A stretch of 64,000 bases of DNA from CALBZE01 sp036381255 (GTDB taxonomy: Bacteria > Gemmatimonadota > Gemmatimonadetes > Longimicrobiales > RSA9): the NCBI GenBank assembly GCA_036381255.1, contig DASVDG010000094.1, forward strand, positions 1 to 64,000, in the 5' to 3' direction. The translations under genes were made by a program, and so were the position numbers. Within the stretch, counting starts at the first letter, position 1. The number at the start of each line of letters is the position of its first letter. The notes beneath the pieces were generated by a model, which worked only from the letters and a program-made list of their open reading frames with translations, was not told where the DNA came from and ran no database searches. This document shows, in pieces, positions 52,499 to 61,211 of the stretch.

Positions 52499-52942
52499 AT
52501 GGTGAACGAACCCGCGGACGAGCCGATCCTGCGGGCCAAGTATCTCGACTGGTGCTCAGCGCGAGTGGTCGACCGGTTCCTCGAACTGACGCCGGATCAG
52601 ATCTACCAGCTGGCACATGAGCATTCGTGGCGCGAGACTGCGCACACGGCGGGCGGTGCAAGGGCCGTGACGACCCCTCCGGGGGGCACGGCCGGAATCG
52701 CCGGGACCGGTGCGGGGGCCGCGCCTTTCGTCGTTCCGGGCGGGCATGGTGCGGGTGAGCCGGTCGCGGGAGGGCGGGCGCTGGATGGAGGCGAGAGCTA
52801 CCGGGAGCTGGTGGCGCGTGTCACGGAGGTGCTGGCGGCGCGGATCGGGCTGCCGTCGTTCGAGGCGTGGGTGGCCGAATACGAACGAGCGCCCGAGCAG
52901 TTCGATGCGGAGCTGCTCGGGCTATGGAAGCGCGATGCCTGA
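52499..52942 (+). CDS. Uncharacterised protein with two helical ends and a Gly-rich middle
   Basis: A 147-aa protein: an N-terminal helical part (ILRAKYLDWCSARVVDRFLEL), a low-complexity Gly/Ala/Pro stretch (about 50-95) and a C-terminal helical part ending GLPSFEAWVAEYERAPEQF. The C-terminal block resembles the end of the protein at 49153. No family recognised. Confidence 0.6.
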   Translation: MVNEPADEPILRAKYLDWCSARVVDRFLELTPDQIYQLAHEHSWRETAHTAGGARAVTTPPGGTAGIAGTGAGAAPFVVPGGHGAGEPVAGGRALDGGESYRELVARVTEVLAARIGLPSFEAWVAEYERAPEQFDAELLGLWKRDA

Positions 52943-52953
52943 GTGGGCGTGAC

Positions 52954-53199
52954 TCAGGCGTGGTGTCTGCCCTTCACGCGGTTCAGATGCCACCAGGTGC
53001 CGATGACGGCGATGGCGCCGGCGGCGAGGAGCAGGATCCCCACGAGGCCCCAGCCGACGCCCCAGTCGGGTCTGTCGTAAATGAATCCCTGGGCCGCGGA
53101 CCTGAGCGTCACGATGGCCAGGGCGATCCAGAGCAGGCCGATCCCGAGGCCTGCGGCGTAGGCGAGCTTCGTCATGATTGCGTCGGATTCTCCGTGCAT
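52954..53199 (-). CDS. Small two-helix membrane protein
   Basis: An 81-aa protein with two predicted membrane helices (AGLGIGLLWIALAIVTL and GLVGILLLAAGAIAVIGTW). The ATG at 53199 is chosen for GAGGTGTGGGG in front; GTG 53205 and ATG 53175 are alternatives. It is convergent with the 147-aa gene. Function unknown. Confidence 0.65.
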   Translation of the reverse strand: MHGESDAIMTKLAYAAGLGIGLLWIALAIVTLRSAAQGFIYDRPDWGVGWGLVGILLLAAGAIAVIGTWWHLNRVKGRHHA

Positions 53200-53237
53200 C
53201 CCCACACCTCACGTGGCAGAATCGGGCGAACGCGGGG

Positions 53238-53265
53238 AATATAGCGTGTACGTCTGTGGTGGCAA
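53238..53265 (-). promoter_or_regulatory. Promoter of the small membrane protein gene
   Basis: Minus strand TTGCCA, 16-bp spacer, TATATT, followed by CCCCGCG. Leader of about 32 nt. Confidence 0.65.
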
Positions 53266-53339
53266 GGGATTGCGCGCGGGTGGGGAAAGCGCCATCGTAG
53301 CGGTGGGACGGTAGAAGTATCTTCAACCCGGAGGCGAAG

Positions 53340-53597
53340 ATGGCGGTAGTCGGTGCGTTGCTTCCCGAGGGGACGCGCGTGAGGGTCCGGCGGGGGCCGC
53401 TGCCACTGGATCCGGCCGCGATCGGGCGGACGGGGACGGTGGTGGAGGCGAGCGAGTATCGTGCGCACCGGTACGGTGTCCTGCTGGATGGAGACCGGGA
53501 GGCCCGGTTTTTCACGCCCGAGGAGCTGGAAGTGGTGGAGGCGCCGGCGCTGGCGCCGGAGCGGGAGGAGGCGCGGCGGCGGCGGGCGCTGCCGTGA
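53340..53597 (+). CDS. Small SH3-barrel-like protein
   Basis: An 85-aa protein that reads as a small beta barrel (GTRVRVRRGPL, IGRTGTVVEASEYRAHRYGVLLD, EARFFTPEELEVVE) followed by a charged tail. Proteins of this shape bind partners or nucleic acid; the role is unknown. A TATCTT -10-like element is at 53318-53323, and a strong terminator follows. Confidence 0.65.
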   Translation: MAVVGALLPEGTRVRVRRGPLPLDPAAIGRTGTVVEASEYRAHRYGVLLDGDREARFFTPEELEVVEAPALAPEREEARRRRALP

Positions 53598-53618
53598 CGT
53601 CGAGGGCGGATCGAGTGG

Positions 53619-53652
53619 CGGCGGGTCGGTCTGAGACCGACCCGCCGTTTTT
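53619..53652 (+). terminator. Intrinsic terminator
   Basis: A perfect 13-bp stem CGGCGGGTCGGTC and its complement with loop TGA, followed by TTTTT. One of the few in the window with a full T tract. Confidence 0.9.
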
Positions 53653-53735
53653 CGTGGGTCGACGCGCGGGTTCGCGGATCGGCGGAACGGATACTGCAAC
53701 GCTGGGTTGGGGACCGCGACCGGAGGGTTGACCAG

Positions 53736-54305
53736 ATGGCACGGGAAATACGGATCGAGCGGCGGAGCGCGCGGCCGGATGGACGGAGGGAGGCCATGCG
53801 GCAGCCGGAGACGACGGGCGATGCGCGTCGCGCGATCGAGGAAACGCGAGGCCGGATCTCGGCGACGTTGGACGAGATCGAGGACCGGATCGATGAGACA
53901 CGCCAGCAGATCCGGGAGAAGGTGGACGTGGCGCGCCCGGTACGGGACCGGTTGCGGTCCCGTCCCCTCGCCGGGCTCGGGGTCGCACTCGGCGCGGGTC
54001 TCGTCCTGGGACTGCTGACCGGCGGCAAAGAGAAGCCGCGGCGTCGCATGCTCGATGAGGAGGAGCGCGAGGATCTACGCCGCTGGCGTTCGGAGCGCAG
54101 GGAGCGCCTGAGCGAGCTGCGCCGCCCGGCGGGTGGCGCCGCCGCGCCGTCCCTGATCGGGCAGCTGGGCGGCGTGGTGGTGAGCGCGGCGATGGCCGGC
54201 CTGGCGGCGCGTGCGCGCCGGATGATCACGGGAGAGCCATCGCGCGCCCGTGCGCGCCGGCGCGAGCCGTCGCGCATGGAGCTCGGCACGCGCGAGGCGG
54301 CCTGA
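53736..54305 (+). CDS. DUF3618 family protein
   Basis: A 189-aa protein. Residues 28-65 form the DUF3618 helix (DARRAIEETRGRISATLDEI, EDRIDETRQQIREK), then a single hydrophobic segment (LAGLGVALGAGLVLGLLTGG), then charged helices and a second weakly hydrophobic stretch. Such proteins are small membrane-bound stress-type proteins often found with ElaB/YqjD-like partners. The exact role is not known. Confidence 0.8.
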   Translation: MAREIRIERRSARPDGRREAMRQPETTGDARRAIEETRGRISATLDEIEDRIDETRQQIREKVDVARPVRDRLRSRPLAGLGVALGAGLVLGLLTGGKEKPRRRMLDEEEREDLRRWRSERRERLSELRRPAGGAAAPSLIGQLGGVVVSAAMAGLAARARRMITGEPSRARARRREPSRMELGTREAA

Positions 54306-54390
54306 GCGGTTCGAGGGGACGGACGCGGAGGGCCGCGGTGGAGCCGGGGCGCGGTCGGCGCCGGTGGCCGCGGTGCGCTCCGGATGAAGC

Positions 54391-54426
54391 GATGGAGCCG
54401 CCGGGTCCTGGCCCGGCGGCTCCATC
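54391..54426. terminator. 15-bp hairpin between DUF3618 and ssb
   Basis: A perfect stem GATGGAGCCGCCGGG and its complement around TCCTGG. It lies between convergent genes; TTCC follows on the plus strand. Confidence 0.7.
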
Positions 54427-54516
54427 TTCCGCACTGATGGCGTCGGACGATCCCGTGATCGTCGAGTCGGCACGCATGGCTCGGCGCGGCGAGGCACCGG
54501 GCCGGGCGCCCACGAA

Positions 54517-54963
54517 TCAGAACGGCAGGTCGTCGTCCTCGTCGTCGAACGGGGTCGGCGCCGCCGCGGGCTGACGGCCGCGCGACGCGCCGCGCGAGTA
54601 GCCCGCACCCGAATCGGCGTCCGCGCCGCCGCCCTGACCCAGCAGCACCATCTCCCGGACGATGATGTCGGTCCAGTAGCGCGTGCCGCCCTGGTCGTCC
54701 TCCGTCTGCGAGTACTCGATCCGACCCTCGACGTAGAGCCTGTCGCCCTTGTGGACGTACTGCTCCACGATGTCCGCCAGCCGGTCCCAGAACGTCAGCC
54801 GGTGCCACTCCGTCTTCTCCTGCCGCTGCCCCGACCGGTCGTTGAACGTCCGGTTCGTGGCCAGCGACACCTTCGCCATCTTCGTTCCCGACGCCGTCGT
54901 CCGGATCTCCGGCTCCGACCCGACGTTGCCGATCAGCATCACCTTGTTCAGCGAGCGACTCAT
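54517..54963 (-). CDS. ssb: Single-stranded DNA-binding protein
   Basis: A 148-aa SSB. The OB fold begins SLNKVMLIGNVGSEPEIR and contains EKTEWHRLTFWDRLADIV and RLYVEGRIEYSQ; a Gly/Ser-rich linker follows and the tail ends DDEDDDLPF, the acidic tip that recruits repair and replication proteins. Length is normal. AAAGGTGG precedes the ATG. Confidence 0.95.
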   Translation of the reverse strand: MSRSLNKVMLIGNVGSEPEIRTTASGTKMAKVSLATNRTFNDRSGQRQEKTEWHRLTFWDRLADIVEQYVHKGDRLYVEGRIEYSQTEDDQGGTRYWTDIIVREMVLLGQGGGADADSGAGYSRGASRGRQPAAAPTPFDDEDDDLPF

Positions 54964-55182
54964 CCCAATCCACCTTTCTGGTGCAGTCCCAAGAGCGCGA
55001 GAGCACGGAGATGGTACCCCTGGCGGGGAGGGGTGTTTCGGGTGTTGTTCGGGGTGTGGCCTCGAGCTCCCCGCGACCTGGTGTACGATAAGGGCCGGGG
55101 CGGGGCGGCGCCATGGTGGAATCGGCTGTGGGTGGCACGGCGTGTGCGCCTTCGGGGCTGCGAATCCCGGATGGAGAGGAAG

Positions 55183-56265
55183 ATGCAGCCGGCGCAGCAG
55201 GGGGAGCGGGAGCGAGGCGGGGTGGATCGTGCCCTGACGATCGGGTTCGTCGCGAAGGCGACGCTGGTGGTGATCGGGCTCTGGACCCTGGCGCACCTGT
55301 TGTGGCTGGGGCGCGAGCTGCTGTTCGTGGCGTTCTTCGCGGCGCTGGTCGCGCTGTTCCTGTCGATCTTCGTAGACCGGCTGGAGGCGATCGGGTTCCC
55401 GCGGTCGTTCGCGGCGGTGCTGGTGATGGCTGCGTTCGTGGCGGGGTTGACCGGGCTCTTCATCGTCTCGTGGCCGACGCTGCGGGAGCAGTTCCTGGTG
55501 ATCCGGCGGGAGCTGCCGGAGGCATTGGCGGACGCGGAGCGGTGGATCCGCGCGCAGTACATGGTGGTGACGGGGGAGGTGGGTCGACCGCGGCCCGAGC
55601 TGGCGGCGCAGCTCCAGGACCGTCTGGGTCGGGAGGCGGTGGACATCGTGGCGGGTGCGCTGCCGTTGTTGAACACGATCGTGGGCGCGGCGTTCGGTCT
55701 GTTCGTGGTCGTGTTCGCCGGGCTCTACCTGGCGATCGAGGCGCGGCTGTACGTGAGCGGACTGACGCGCCTGTTCCCGCCGCGAGCGCGTCCGCGCATC
55801 GAGCGGGCGCTGCGGGAAGCCGGTTCCGACCTGCGCCGCTGGATCCTGGGCACGGCGGTCAACATGGTGGTGGTCGGCGTGGCGACGACGGCGGGTCTCG
55901 TGCTGCTGGGGATCCCCGCGGCGTTCGCGCTCGGCCTGATCGCCGGGTTGCTGGAGTTCATCCCGATCTACGGCCCGATCCTGAGCGCGTTTCCGGCGGT
56001 GGCGGTCGCGCTGCTGCTCTCCCCGAGCGATGCGGTCTGGGTGGTGGTCCTCTACATCGCGATCCAGCAACTGGAAGCGAATCTGCTGACGCCGCTGGTG
56101 ATGAAGGGGGCGGTCCGGCTGCCGCCCGCGTTGACGCTGCTGTTCGGCGCGCTCATGGCGGTGCTGTTCGGCTTCCTGGGGCTGCTGCTGGCGGTGCCGA
56201 TCCTGGCCGGCACGCTCGCGCTGGTGCGTCGGTTGTACGTGGACGAGCTGGAGAACGGGAGTTGA
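55183..56265 (+). CDS. AI-2E family transporter (PerM-like permease)
   Basis: A 360-aa membrane protein with about eight helices, including the family blocks FFAALVALFLSIFVDRL, GLYLAIEARLYVSGL and LLEFIPIYGPILSAFPAV with its EFIPIYG core and IQQLEANLLTPLVMKGAV near the end. The family exports small molecules or acts as a permease; a role with AI-2 was shown for only a few members. ATG 55183 has GGAGAGGAAG in front. Confidence 0.9.
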   Translation: MQPAQQGERERGGVDRALTIGFVAKATLVVIGLWTLAHLLWLGRELLFVAFFAALVALFLSIFVDRLEAIGFPRSFAAVLVMAAFVAGLTGLFIVSWPTLREQFLVIRRELPEALADAERWIRAQYMVVTGEVGRPRPELAAQLQDRLGREAVDIVAGALPLLNTIVGAAFGLFVVVFAGLYLAIEARLYVSGLTRLFPPRARPRIERALREAGSDLRRWILGTAVNMVVVGVATTAGLVLLGIPAAFALGLIAGLLEFIPIYGPILSAFPAVAVALLLSPSDAVWVVVLYIAIQQLEANLLTPLVMKGAVRLPPALTLLFGALMAVLFGFLGLLLAVPILAGTLALVRRLYVDELENGS

Positions 56266-56493
56266 GCCGCGCGGCGGAGCGGGAACCGGGCCCGGGCGGC
56301 GCGGCCTTGCGTACGCTGGCCGGTTGCCCGCGAGGTGTGGGGCAACACGGACATCAACGGGGCGGACTGACGCACGCCGGCCGGTGAGGCCGCCGGCGGG
56401 TGCAGCGTCGGTTGCGGGGAGGCGGATGCAAACCGGGCGCGGAGGCGAACCGGTCGCGGGCGTCGCGTCGGCCGCCCCCGCGCCCGGTCCCGT

Positions 56494-57345
56494 TCACTGG
56501 CCGGTTTCCGCGCGGTACGCCTCCTGGAGGCGGAGCGTCACGGGGCCGGGCGTGCCGTCGCCGATGGGCCGTCCGTCCACGCGGGTGACGGGCATGACTT
56601 CCGTCGTCGTGCCGGAGAGGAAGAGCTCGTCGGCGTCGAAGAGGCGGTCGGCGAAGATCGGGCCTTCGCGGACGGGGATCCCCGACTTCTCGGCGAGGGC
56701 GAGGATGCGGTCGCGCGTGATCCCCGGGAGGATGTAATTGCATTTGGGGTAGGTCACGAGCGTGCCGTCGTAGACCGCGAGCAGGTTGGAATGGGACCCT
56801 TCGAGGACGATGCCGTCGCGGATGAAGAGGGCCTCGAAGGCGCCGGCCGCGTGGGCCTTCTGATTGGCGAGCACGTTCGGCAGCAGCGAGACGGTCTTGA
56901 TGTCGCAGCGCGCCCAGCGGGTGTCGGGCACCGTGATGGCGTCCACCCCTTCGCTGAAGTACGCGTCCGGGTGGGGCGTGATGGGCTTGACCGCGATGTA
57001 GACGGTCGGCGGCGTGTCGGCGGGCGGAAACGCGTGCTTGCGGGGCGCCGCGCCGCGGGTGACCTGGATGTAGATGTTCGCGTCGCCGGTGACGTCGTTC
57101 TCCTCGATGAGGCGCAGCGCCGCTTCGCGCAGCTCGGTGAAGGCGTCGAAGCGGATGTCGAGCGCCTGCACCCCGCCGCCGAGGCGGCACAGGTGTTCGG
57201 GGAGGAGGAACGGTCGGCCGCGGTAGACGCGGATGACCTCGTAGACGCCGTCGGAGAAGAGGAAGGCGCGGTCGTCGACGGAGACGCGCGCTTCCGATTG
57301 CGGTACGAATTCGCCGTTGAGATAAACGAGCACGATCCGCTCCAC
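56494..57345 (-). CDS. D-amino-acid transaminase-like class IV aminotransferase
   Basis: A 283-aa class IV PLP enzyme. It begins VYLNGEFVPQSEARVSVDDRAFLFSDGVYE, has the PLP lysine in DIKTVSLLPNVLA, E-G-S-H-S-N in the cofactor region and LFLSGTTTEVMPV near the end. This is the D-alanine aminotransferase branch rather than branched-chain aminotransferase. It would make D-amino acids for cell-wall use. GTG 57345 or GTG 57333 may be the start; the second has GGAG at good spacing. Confidence 0.9.
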   Translation of the reverse strand: MERIVLVYLNGEFVPQSEARVSVDDRAFLFSDGVYEVIRVYRGRPFLLPEHLCRLGGGVQALDIRFDAFTELREAALRLIEENDVTGDANIYIQVTRGAAPRKHAFPPADTPPTVYIAVKPITPHPDAYFSEGVDAITVPDTRWARCDIKTVSLLPNVLANQKAHAAGAFEALFIRDGIVLEGSHSNLLAVYDGTLVTYPKCNYILPGITRDRILALAEKSGIPVREGPIFADRLFDADELFLSGTTTEVMPVTRVDGRPIGDGTPGPVTLRLQEAYRAETGQ

Positions 57346-57390
57346 GTTCGAAGGGTACGTGCTTGAGAATGGCGCATCGCGACGGCGGCG

Positions 57391-58266
57391 TCAATCCGTC
57401 GCCTCGATGGTCATGATGATGCGTCCGCCGCCGAAGACCCGTGTGTCGCCGGTGGATTCGGAGACGACGAACGCGACGCAGCGGGTGGCGGCGGTGATGC
57501 CGGCGGCGGCGCGGTGCCGGGCGCCGAGGCCCGGGGGAACATCGCCGGGGGGCGCCAGCTCCTGGAGGTAGCGGCCGGCGGCGATGATGACGCCGTCGCC
57601 ACGGATGACGAACGCGCCGTCCATACCGGAGAATTCGCGTATGGCGCGTTTGGCGCGGGGGTTCAGGACCTGTCGTTCGGATTCGGGGTGCCCCTCGAAC
57701 GGGTTGAGGACGAGGGGGTGCGAGCGTTCGAGGACGGTCTCGTGATCGCCGAGCGTGACGAGGAGGCCGACGGGCCGGCCCTCGCGGCCGACGTGGCCCA
57801 GCTCGACGCAGAGCGTGAGCACGGCGTCGAAGACGGCCGGATCGGAGACCTGGCTGAGGATGTTGAGCGGCGCGTCGGCCTGGCCGTCGAGGTAGTCCTC
57901 TTCGTTGCTCAGGTCGACGACGGCCACGGTGTCGAGCTCGCACTCGCCGTCGATCGCGTTGCCGGAGATGATGATGACGCGTTCGTCGGGGCGGAGCAGT
58001 CCGGCGGCGAGGCCTTCGAGGAGGGCGATCTTGGCGCGGCCGCGGCGACGCATGCGCACCTCGGGGAGCGACAGCACGTCGGCCTCGGTGATGAGGCCGG
58101 ATTCGCCGTTGGTCGCCGCGGCGATGATGTGCCCTTCGGGTCCGACCATTTCGCGCAGGTAGTCGGTCTCCTCGGGGAGCGCCGCCGCCAGCAGGATGGC
58201 GTGGGCGCCCGTCTCGCGGGCGACGAGGACGGCGCCGTCCAGGATCGCGCGATTTTTCGGGATCAT
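57391..58266 (-). CDS. Diadenylate cyclase (c-di-AMP synthase), DacZ-like architecture
   Basis: A 291-aa protein. The C-terminal DAC domain has both catalytic motifs: D-G-A in FSGMDGAFVIRGDG and R-H-R in GLGARHRAAAGI. The N-terminal half (about 10-120) contains AHAILLAAALPEETDYLREM and HIIAAATNGESG, which resemble a pyruvate-kinase C-terminal-like domain as in archaeal DacZ. No membrane helix (unlike CdaA) and no C-terminal DNA-binding domain (unlike DisA). It would make c-di-AMP from two ATP. It is divergent from the M16 peptidase. Confidence 0.85.
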   Translation of the reverse strand: MIPKNRAILDGAVLVARETGAHAILLAAALPEETDYLREMVGPEGHIIAAATNGESGLITEADVLSLPEVRMRRRGRAKIALLEGLAAGLLRPDERVIIISGNAIDGECELDTVAVVDLSNEEDYLDGQADAPLNILSQVSDPAVFDAVLTLCVELGHVGREGRPVGLLVTLGDHETVLERSHPLVLNPFEGHPESERQVLNPRAKRAIREFSGMDGAFVIRGDGVIIAAGRYLQELAPPGDVPPGLGARHRAAAGITAATRCVAFVVSESTGDTRVFGGGRIIMTIEATD

Positions 58267-58329
58267 CTCGTTCTCCGGCCATGGGCTCCGTGGCACCTGG
58301 CGGAGTCCGCAACCCCCGGGCCGCGGCGC

Positions 58330-58359
58330 TTGCCCGGCACACGGGTTGCCCCCTAGCTT
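58330..58359 (+). promoter_or_regulatory. Promoter of the M16 peptidase gene
   Basis: TTGCCC, 18-bp spacer, TAGCTT, followed by CGCGCGCG. Leader of about 57 nt. Confidence 0.5.
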
Positions 58360-58422
58360 CGCGCGCGAAATCCGCACGGTGCACGCCATGCGCCGCCTCC
58401 GGACCGCGACCCGAGCCGCGAA

Positions 58423-61071
58423 ATGACAGCCGCAGAACTCCTCGAACTTCTCCCCACGCAGGAACTCCGACTCGACAACGGGCTGACGGTGCTGGTCCGG
58501 GAGGATCGATCGGCGCCGGTCGTGGCGATCGTGACGCATGTGAAGGCGGGGTATTTCAACGAGCCGGACGGGGTGGTCGGGATCAGCCACGTCCTGGAGC
58601 ACATGTACTTCAAGGGGACCGAGCGTTTCGGGGTCGGCGAGATCGCGCGGGCGACGAAGGCGGTCGGCGGATTCCTGAACGCGGGCACGATCTACGACTA
58701 CACGAGCTACTACACGGTCCTGCCGTCGTCGGCGCTGGAGCGCGGGCTCGAGATCCAGTCGGACGCGCTGCGGAACTCGGAGATCGATCCCGACGAGCTC
58801 CGGAAGGAGCTGGAGGTGATCATCCAGGAGGCGCGGCGGAAGCTGGACAATCCGCACGCGGTCGCGGCCGAGTCGCTGTACGAGACGATGTTCGACGTGC
58901 ATCGGATCCGGCGCTGGCGGATCGGCACGGAAGCGGGGCTGCGCCGGCTGACGCGAGAGGACGTGTGGCGCTACTACCGGGACCTGTACCGGGCGTCCAA
59001 CATCGTGCTGGTCGTGGCGGGCGACGTGGATGCCGAGGCGACGTTCCGCCTGGTGGAGCGCTACTACGGGGACATGCCGGCGGGGGAGGCGGTCAAGGAG
59101 TACTCGCCGGCTGAGCCCGAGCGGCGCGGGCTCCGCTTCCGGGAGCTGGCCGGCGACATCGTGCAGACGCACCTGGAGTGGGGGTGGCCGACGCCCGGCA
59201 CGCTGGACCCCGACACGCCGGCGCTGGACCTGCTCGCCGTCGTCCTGGGCCAGGGTCGCGCGTCGCGGCTGTACCGGGGCGTGCGCGAGGCCGGCCGGGT
59301 CACGTCGATCGCCGCGTCGAACTACACGCCGACGGAGGTCGGGGTCTTCTCGGTGAGCGCGGAGCTGCGGGCCGAGGACACGGCGGACGCGGTCGCCGCG
59401 GTGTGGCGCGAGATCGAGGCGGTGCGGCGCGACGGCGTGAGCGCCGGCGAGCTGGAACGGGCGCGGCGCATCCTCGAGGCGCGTCTGCTCCGCAGCCTCG
59501 AGACGGTCGAGGGGCAGGCGAACCTCCTCGCCCGGTGGGAGGCGTACGGCGGATGGCGGCTGCTGGGGCGCTACGCGCAGGCGATCGGCGAGGCCACGCG
59601 AGAGGAGCTGGGCCGCGTCGCCCGGGACTACCTGACGCTCGACCGTTCGACGGTGCTGGTGTACCGGCCGGACTCCGCCGGGGCGCTCGGGTGGGACGCG
59701 GCCGAGCTGGAGGCGCGGGCCACGCGCACGGCGCTTCCGGCGCCCGCGGCAGGCCCCGAGGCGCGAGACGCGGATGCGCCGGCCGTCGTGGCGCAGCGGC
59801 GCGGCGCGGCGGTCGCGGCCGGCGTCGAGGATGGCGTCCACTTCTACGAGATGGCGAGCGGCGTCCGGCTGGCGGTCAAGCCCCGGCCCACGTCGCCGCT
59901 GGTGTCGCTGGGGATCTTCTACCGTGGCGGCGTGGTGCGCGAGACCGCGGAGGTGGCCGGGATCACGGCGCTCATGATGCGGACATCGCTGAAGGGGACG
60001 CAAAGCCGGAGCGCCCGGCGCCTCGCAGAGGAGGCCGAGATCCTCGGCGGCGCGATCTCCGCGTCGGCCGGCGCCGACCTGTTTCAATGGTCGCTGGCGG
60101 TGCCGGCGCGGCGATTCGACGACGCCTTCACCCTGCTCGCCGACGTCGCGTTCCGCCCCACGTTCCCTGCGGATGCGCTGGAACGCGAGCGCAGCGTCGC
60201 GTTGAGCGACCTCGGCCGGCAGCGCGACGACATGTACCGCTACCCGATGCGGCTCTTCCTCCAGGGGGCGTTCCGCGGCCACCCGTACGGTTTCTCCCTC
60301 GCGGACGCCGAGGCCGCCCTCGCCCGGCTGGACCGGGATGCGCTGGCGCGCTGGCACCGGAGCCAAGTGCTCGAGGGGTGCCCCCGGGTCGTCGTCGTCG
60401 GCGGCGTGGACCCGGACGCCGTGGCACGCGTCGTCGCCGGGGAGCTGGAGGCGGTGCGCGGGCTGCCGGAGCCGGAGCCGCCGCGCCGCCCGGTCTGGCC
60501 GGAGGGCCCCCACGTGGAGGCCGAGCATCGCGACAAGGCGCAGACCGCACTGATGATCGGGTTTCCGGGCCCGGACCGGAACGATCCGGACACGTACGCG
60601 CTCGACGTGCTCTCCAACGCGGTGGGCGGGCTCGGCGGCCGGCTGTTCGAGGATCTGCGCAGCCGGCGCTCGCTGGCGTACACCGTGGCCGCGTACCCGC
60701 TCGTCCGCCGGCTCGGCGGCGCTTTCGTCGGGTACATCGCGACCGCGCCGGAGCGGGAGGACGAGGCGCGGCGCGGCCTGCTCGAGCATTTCGAGCGGCT
60801 GACGGAGGAGACGCTCGCGCGGGAGGAGCTCGAGCGGTCGAAGGAGTATACGGTCGGCGCGTGGAAGATCCACGGCCAGACGAACTCCGCGCAGCTCGGC
60901 GACCTGGCGGGCGCGCTGCTCCTCGGCACGGGTCTCGACGAGATCCGCGCGTTCGAGGAGCGCGTCCGCGCCGTCACGCCAGTGATGGTCCGCGAGGCGA
61001 TGCAGCGGTACTTCGACCCGAACCGCCTGGTCGAGGGGATCGTGCGCGGGAAGCGCGGCGGCGGCGCGTAG
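58423..61071 (+). CDS. M16 family zinc peptidase, two fused halves
   Basis: An 882-aa protein carrying two M16 modules in tandem. The first half has the inverted zinc motif H56-V-L-E-H60 and the downstream Glu in ELEVIIQEARR near 130, so it is the catalytic half. The second half (about 470-882) has the fold (GIFYRGGVVRETAEVAGITAL, LEGCPRVVVVGGVD) but no HxxEH. No signal peptide is seen at the start chosen. It would degrade peptides, possibly at the membrane face. The gene is monocistronic. Confidence 0.92.
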   Translation: MTAAELLELLPTQELRLDNGLTVLVREDRSAPVVAIVTHVKAGYFNEPDGVVGISHVLEHMYFKGTERFGVGEIARATKAVGGFLNAGTIYDYTSYYTVLPSSALERGLEIQSDALRNSEIDPDELRKELEVIIQEARRKLDNPHAVAAESLYETMFDVHRIRRWRIGTEAGLRRLTREDVWRYYRDLYRASNIVLVVAGDVDAEATFRLVERYYGDMPAGEAVKEYSPAEPERRGLRFRELAGDIVQTHLEWGWPTPGTLDPDTPALDLLAVVLGQGRASRLYRGVREAGRVTSIAASNYTPTEVGVFSVSAELRAEDTADAVAAVWREIEAVRRDGVSAGELERARRILEARLLRSLETVEGQANLLARWEAYGGWRLLGRYAQAIGEATREELGRVARDYLTLDRSTVLVYRPDSAGALGWDAAELEARATRTALPAPAAGPEARDADAPAVVAQRRGAAVAAGVEDGVHFYEMASGVRLAVKPRPTSPLVSLGIFYRGGVVRETAEVAGITALMMRTSLKGTQSRSARRLAEEAEILGGAISASAGADLFQWSLAVPARRFDDAFTLLADVAFRPTFPADALERERSVALSDLGRQRDDMYRYPMRLFLQGAFRGHPYGFSLADAEAALARLDRDALARWHRSQVLEGCPRVVVVGGVDPDAVARVVAGELEAVRGLPEPEPPRRPVWPEGPHVEAEHRDKAQTALMIGFPGPDRNDPDTYALDVLSNAVGGLGGRLFEDLRSRRSLAYTVAAYPLVRRLGGAFVGYIATAPEREDEARRGLLEHFERLTEETLAREELERSKEYTVGAWKIHGQTNSAQLGDLAGALLLGTGLDEIRAFEERVRAVTPVMVREAMQRYFDPNRLVEGIVRGKRGGGA

Positions 61072-61124
61072 CGCGCACGACCGACGCCGGCCGACTCCGG
61101 TGGCCGGGGGCGGCCAGCCGTCGA

Positions 61125-61153
61125 TTGCTCCGTGCGGGGGCGCCGTCTATATT
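61125..61153 (+). promoter_or_regulatory. Promoter of the enoyl-CoA hydratase gene
   Basis: TTGCTC, 17-bp spacer, TATATT, followed by CGCCGCC. Confidence 0.65.
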
Positions 61154-61211
61154 CGCCGCCGGCCCGCGGCGACTCGCCGCAAGAACCCATTACCCGCGTG
61201 ATGTTGTGACC

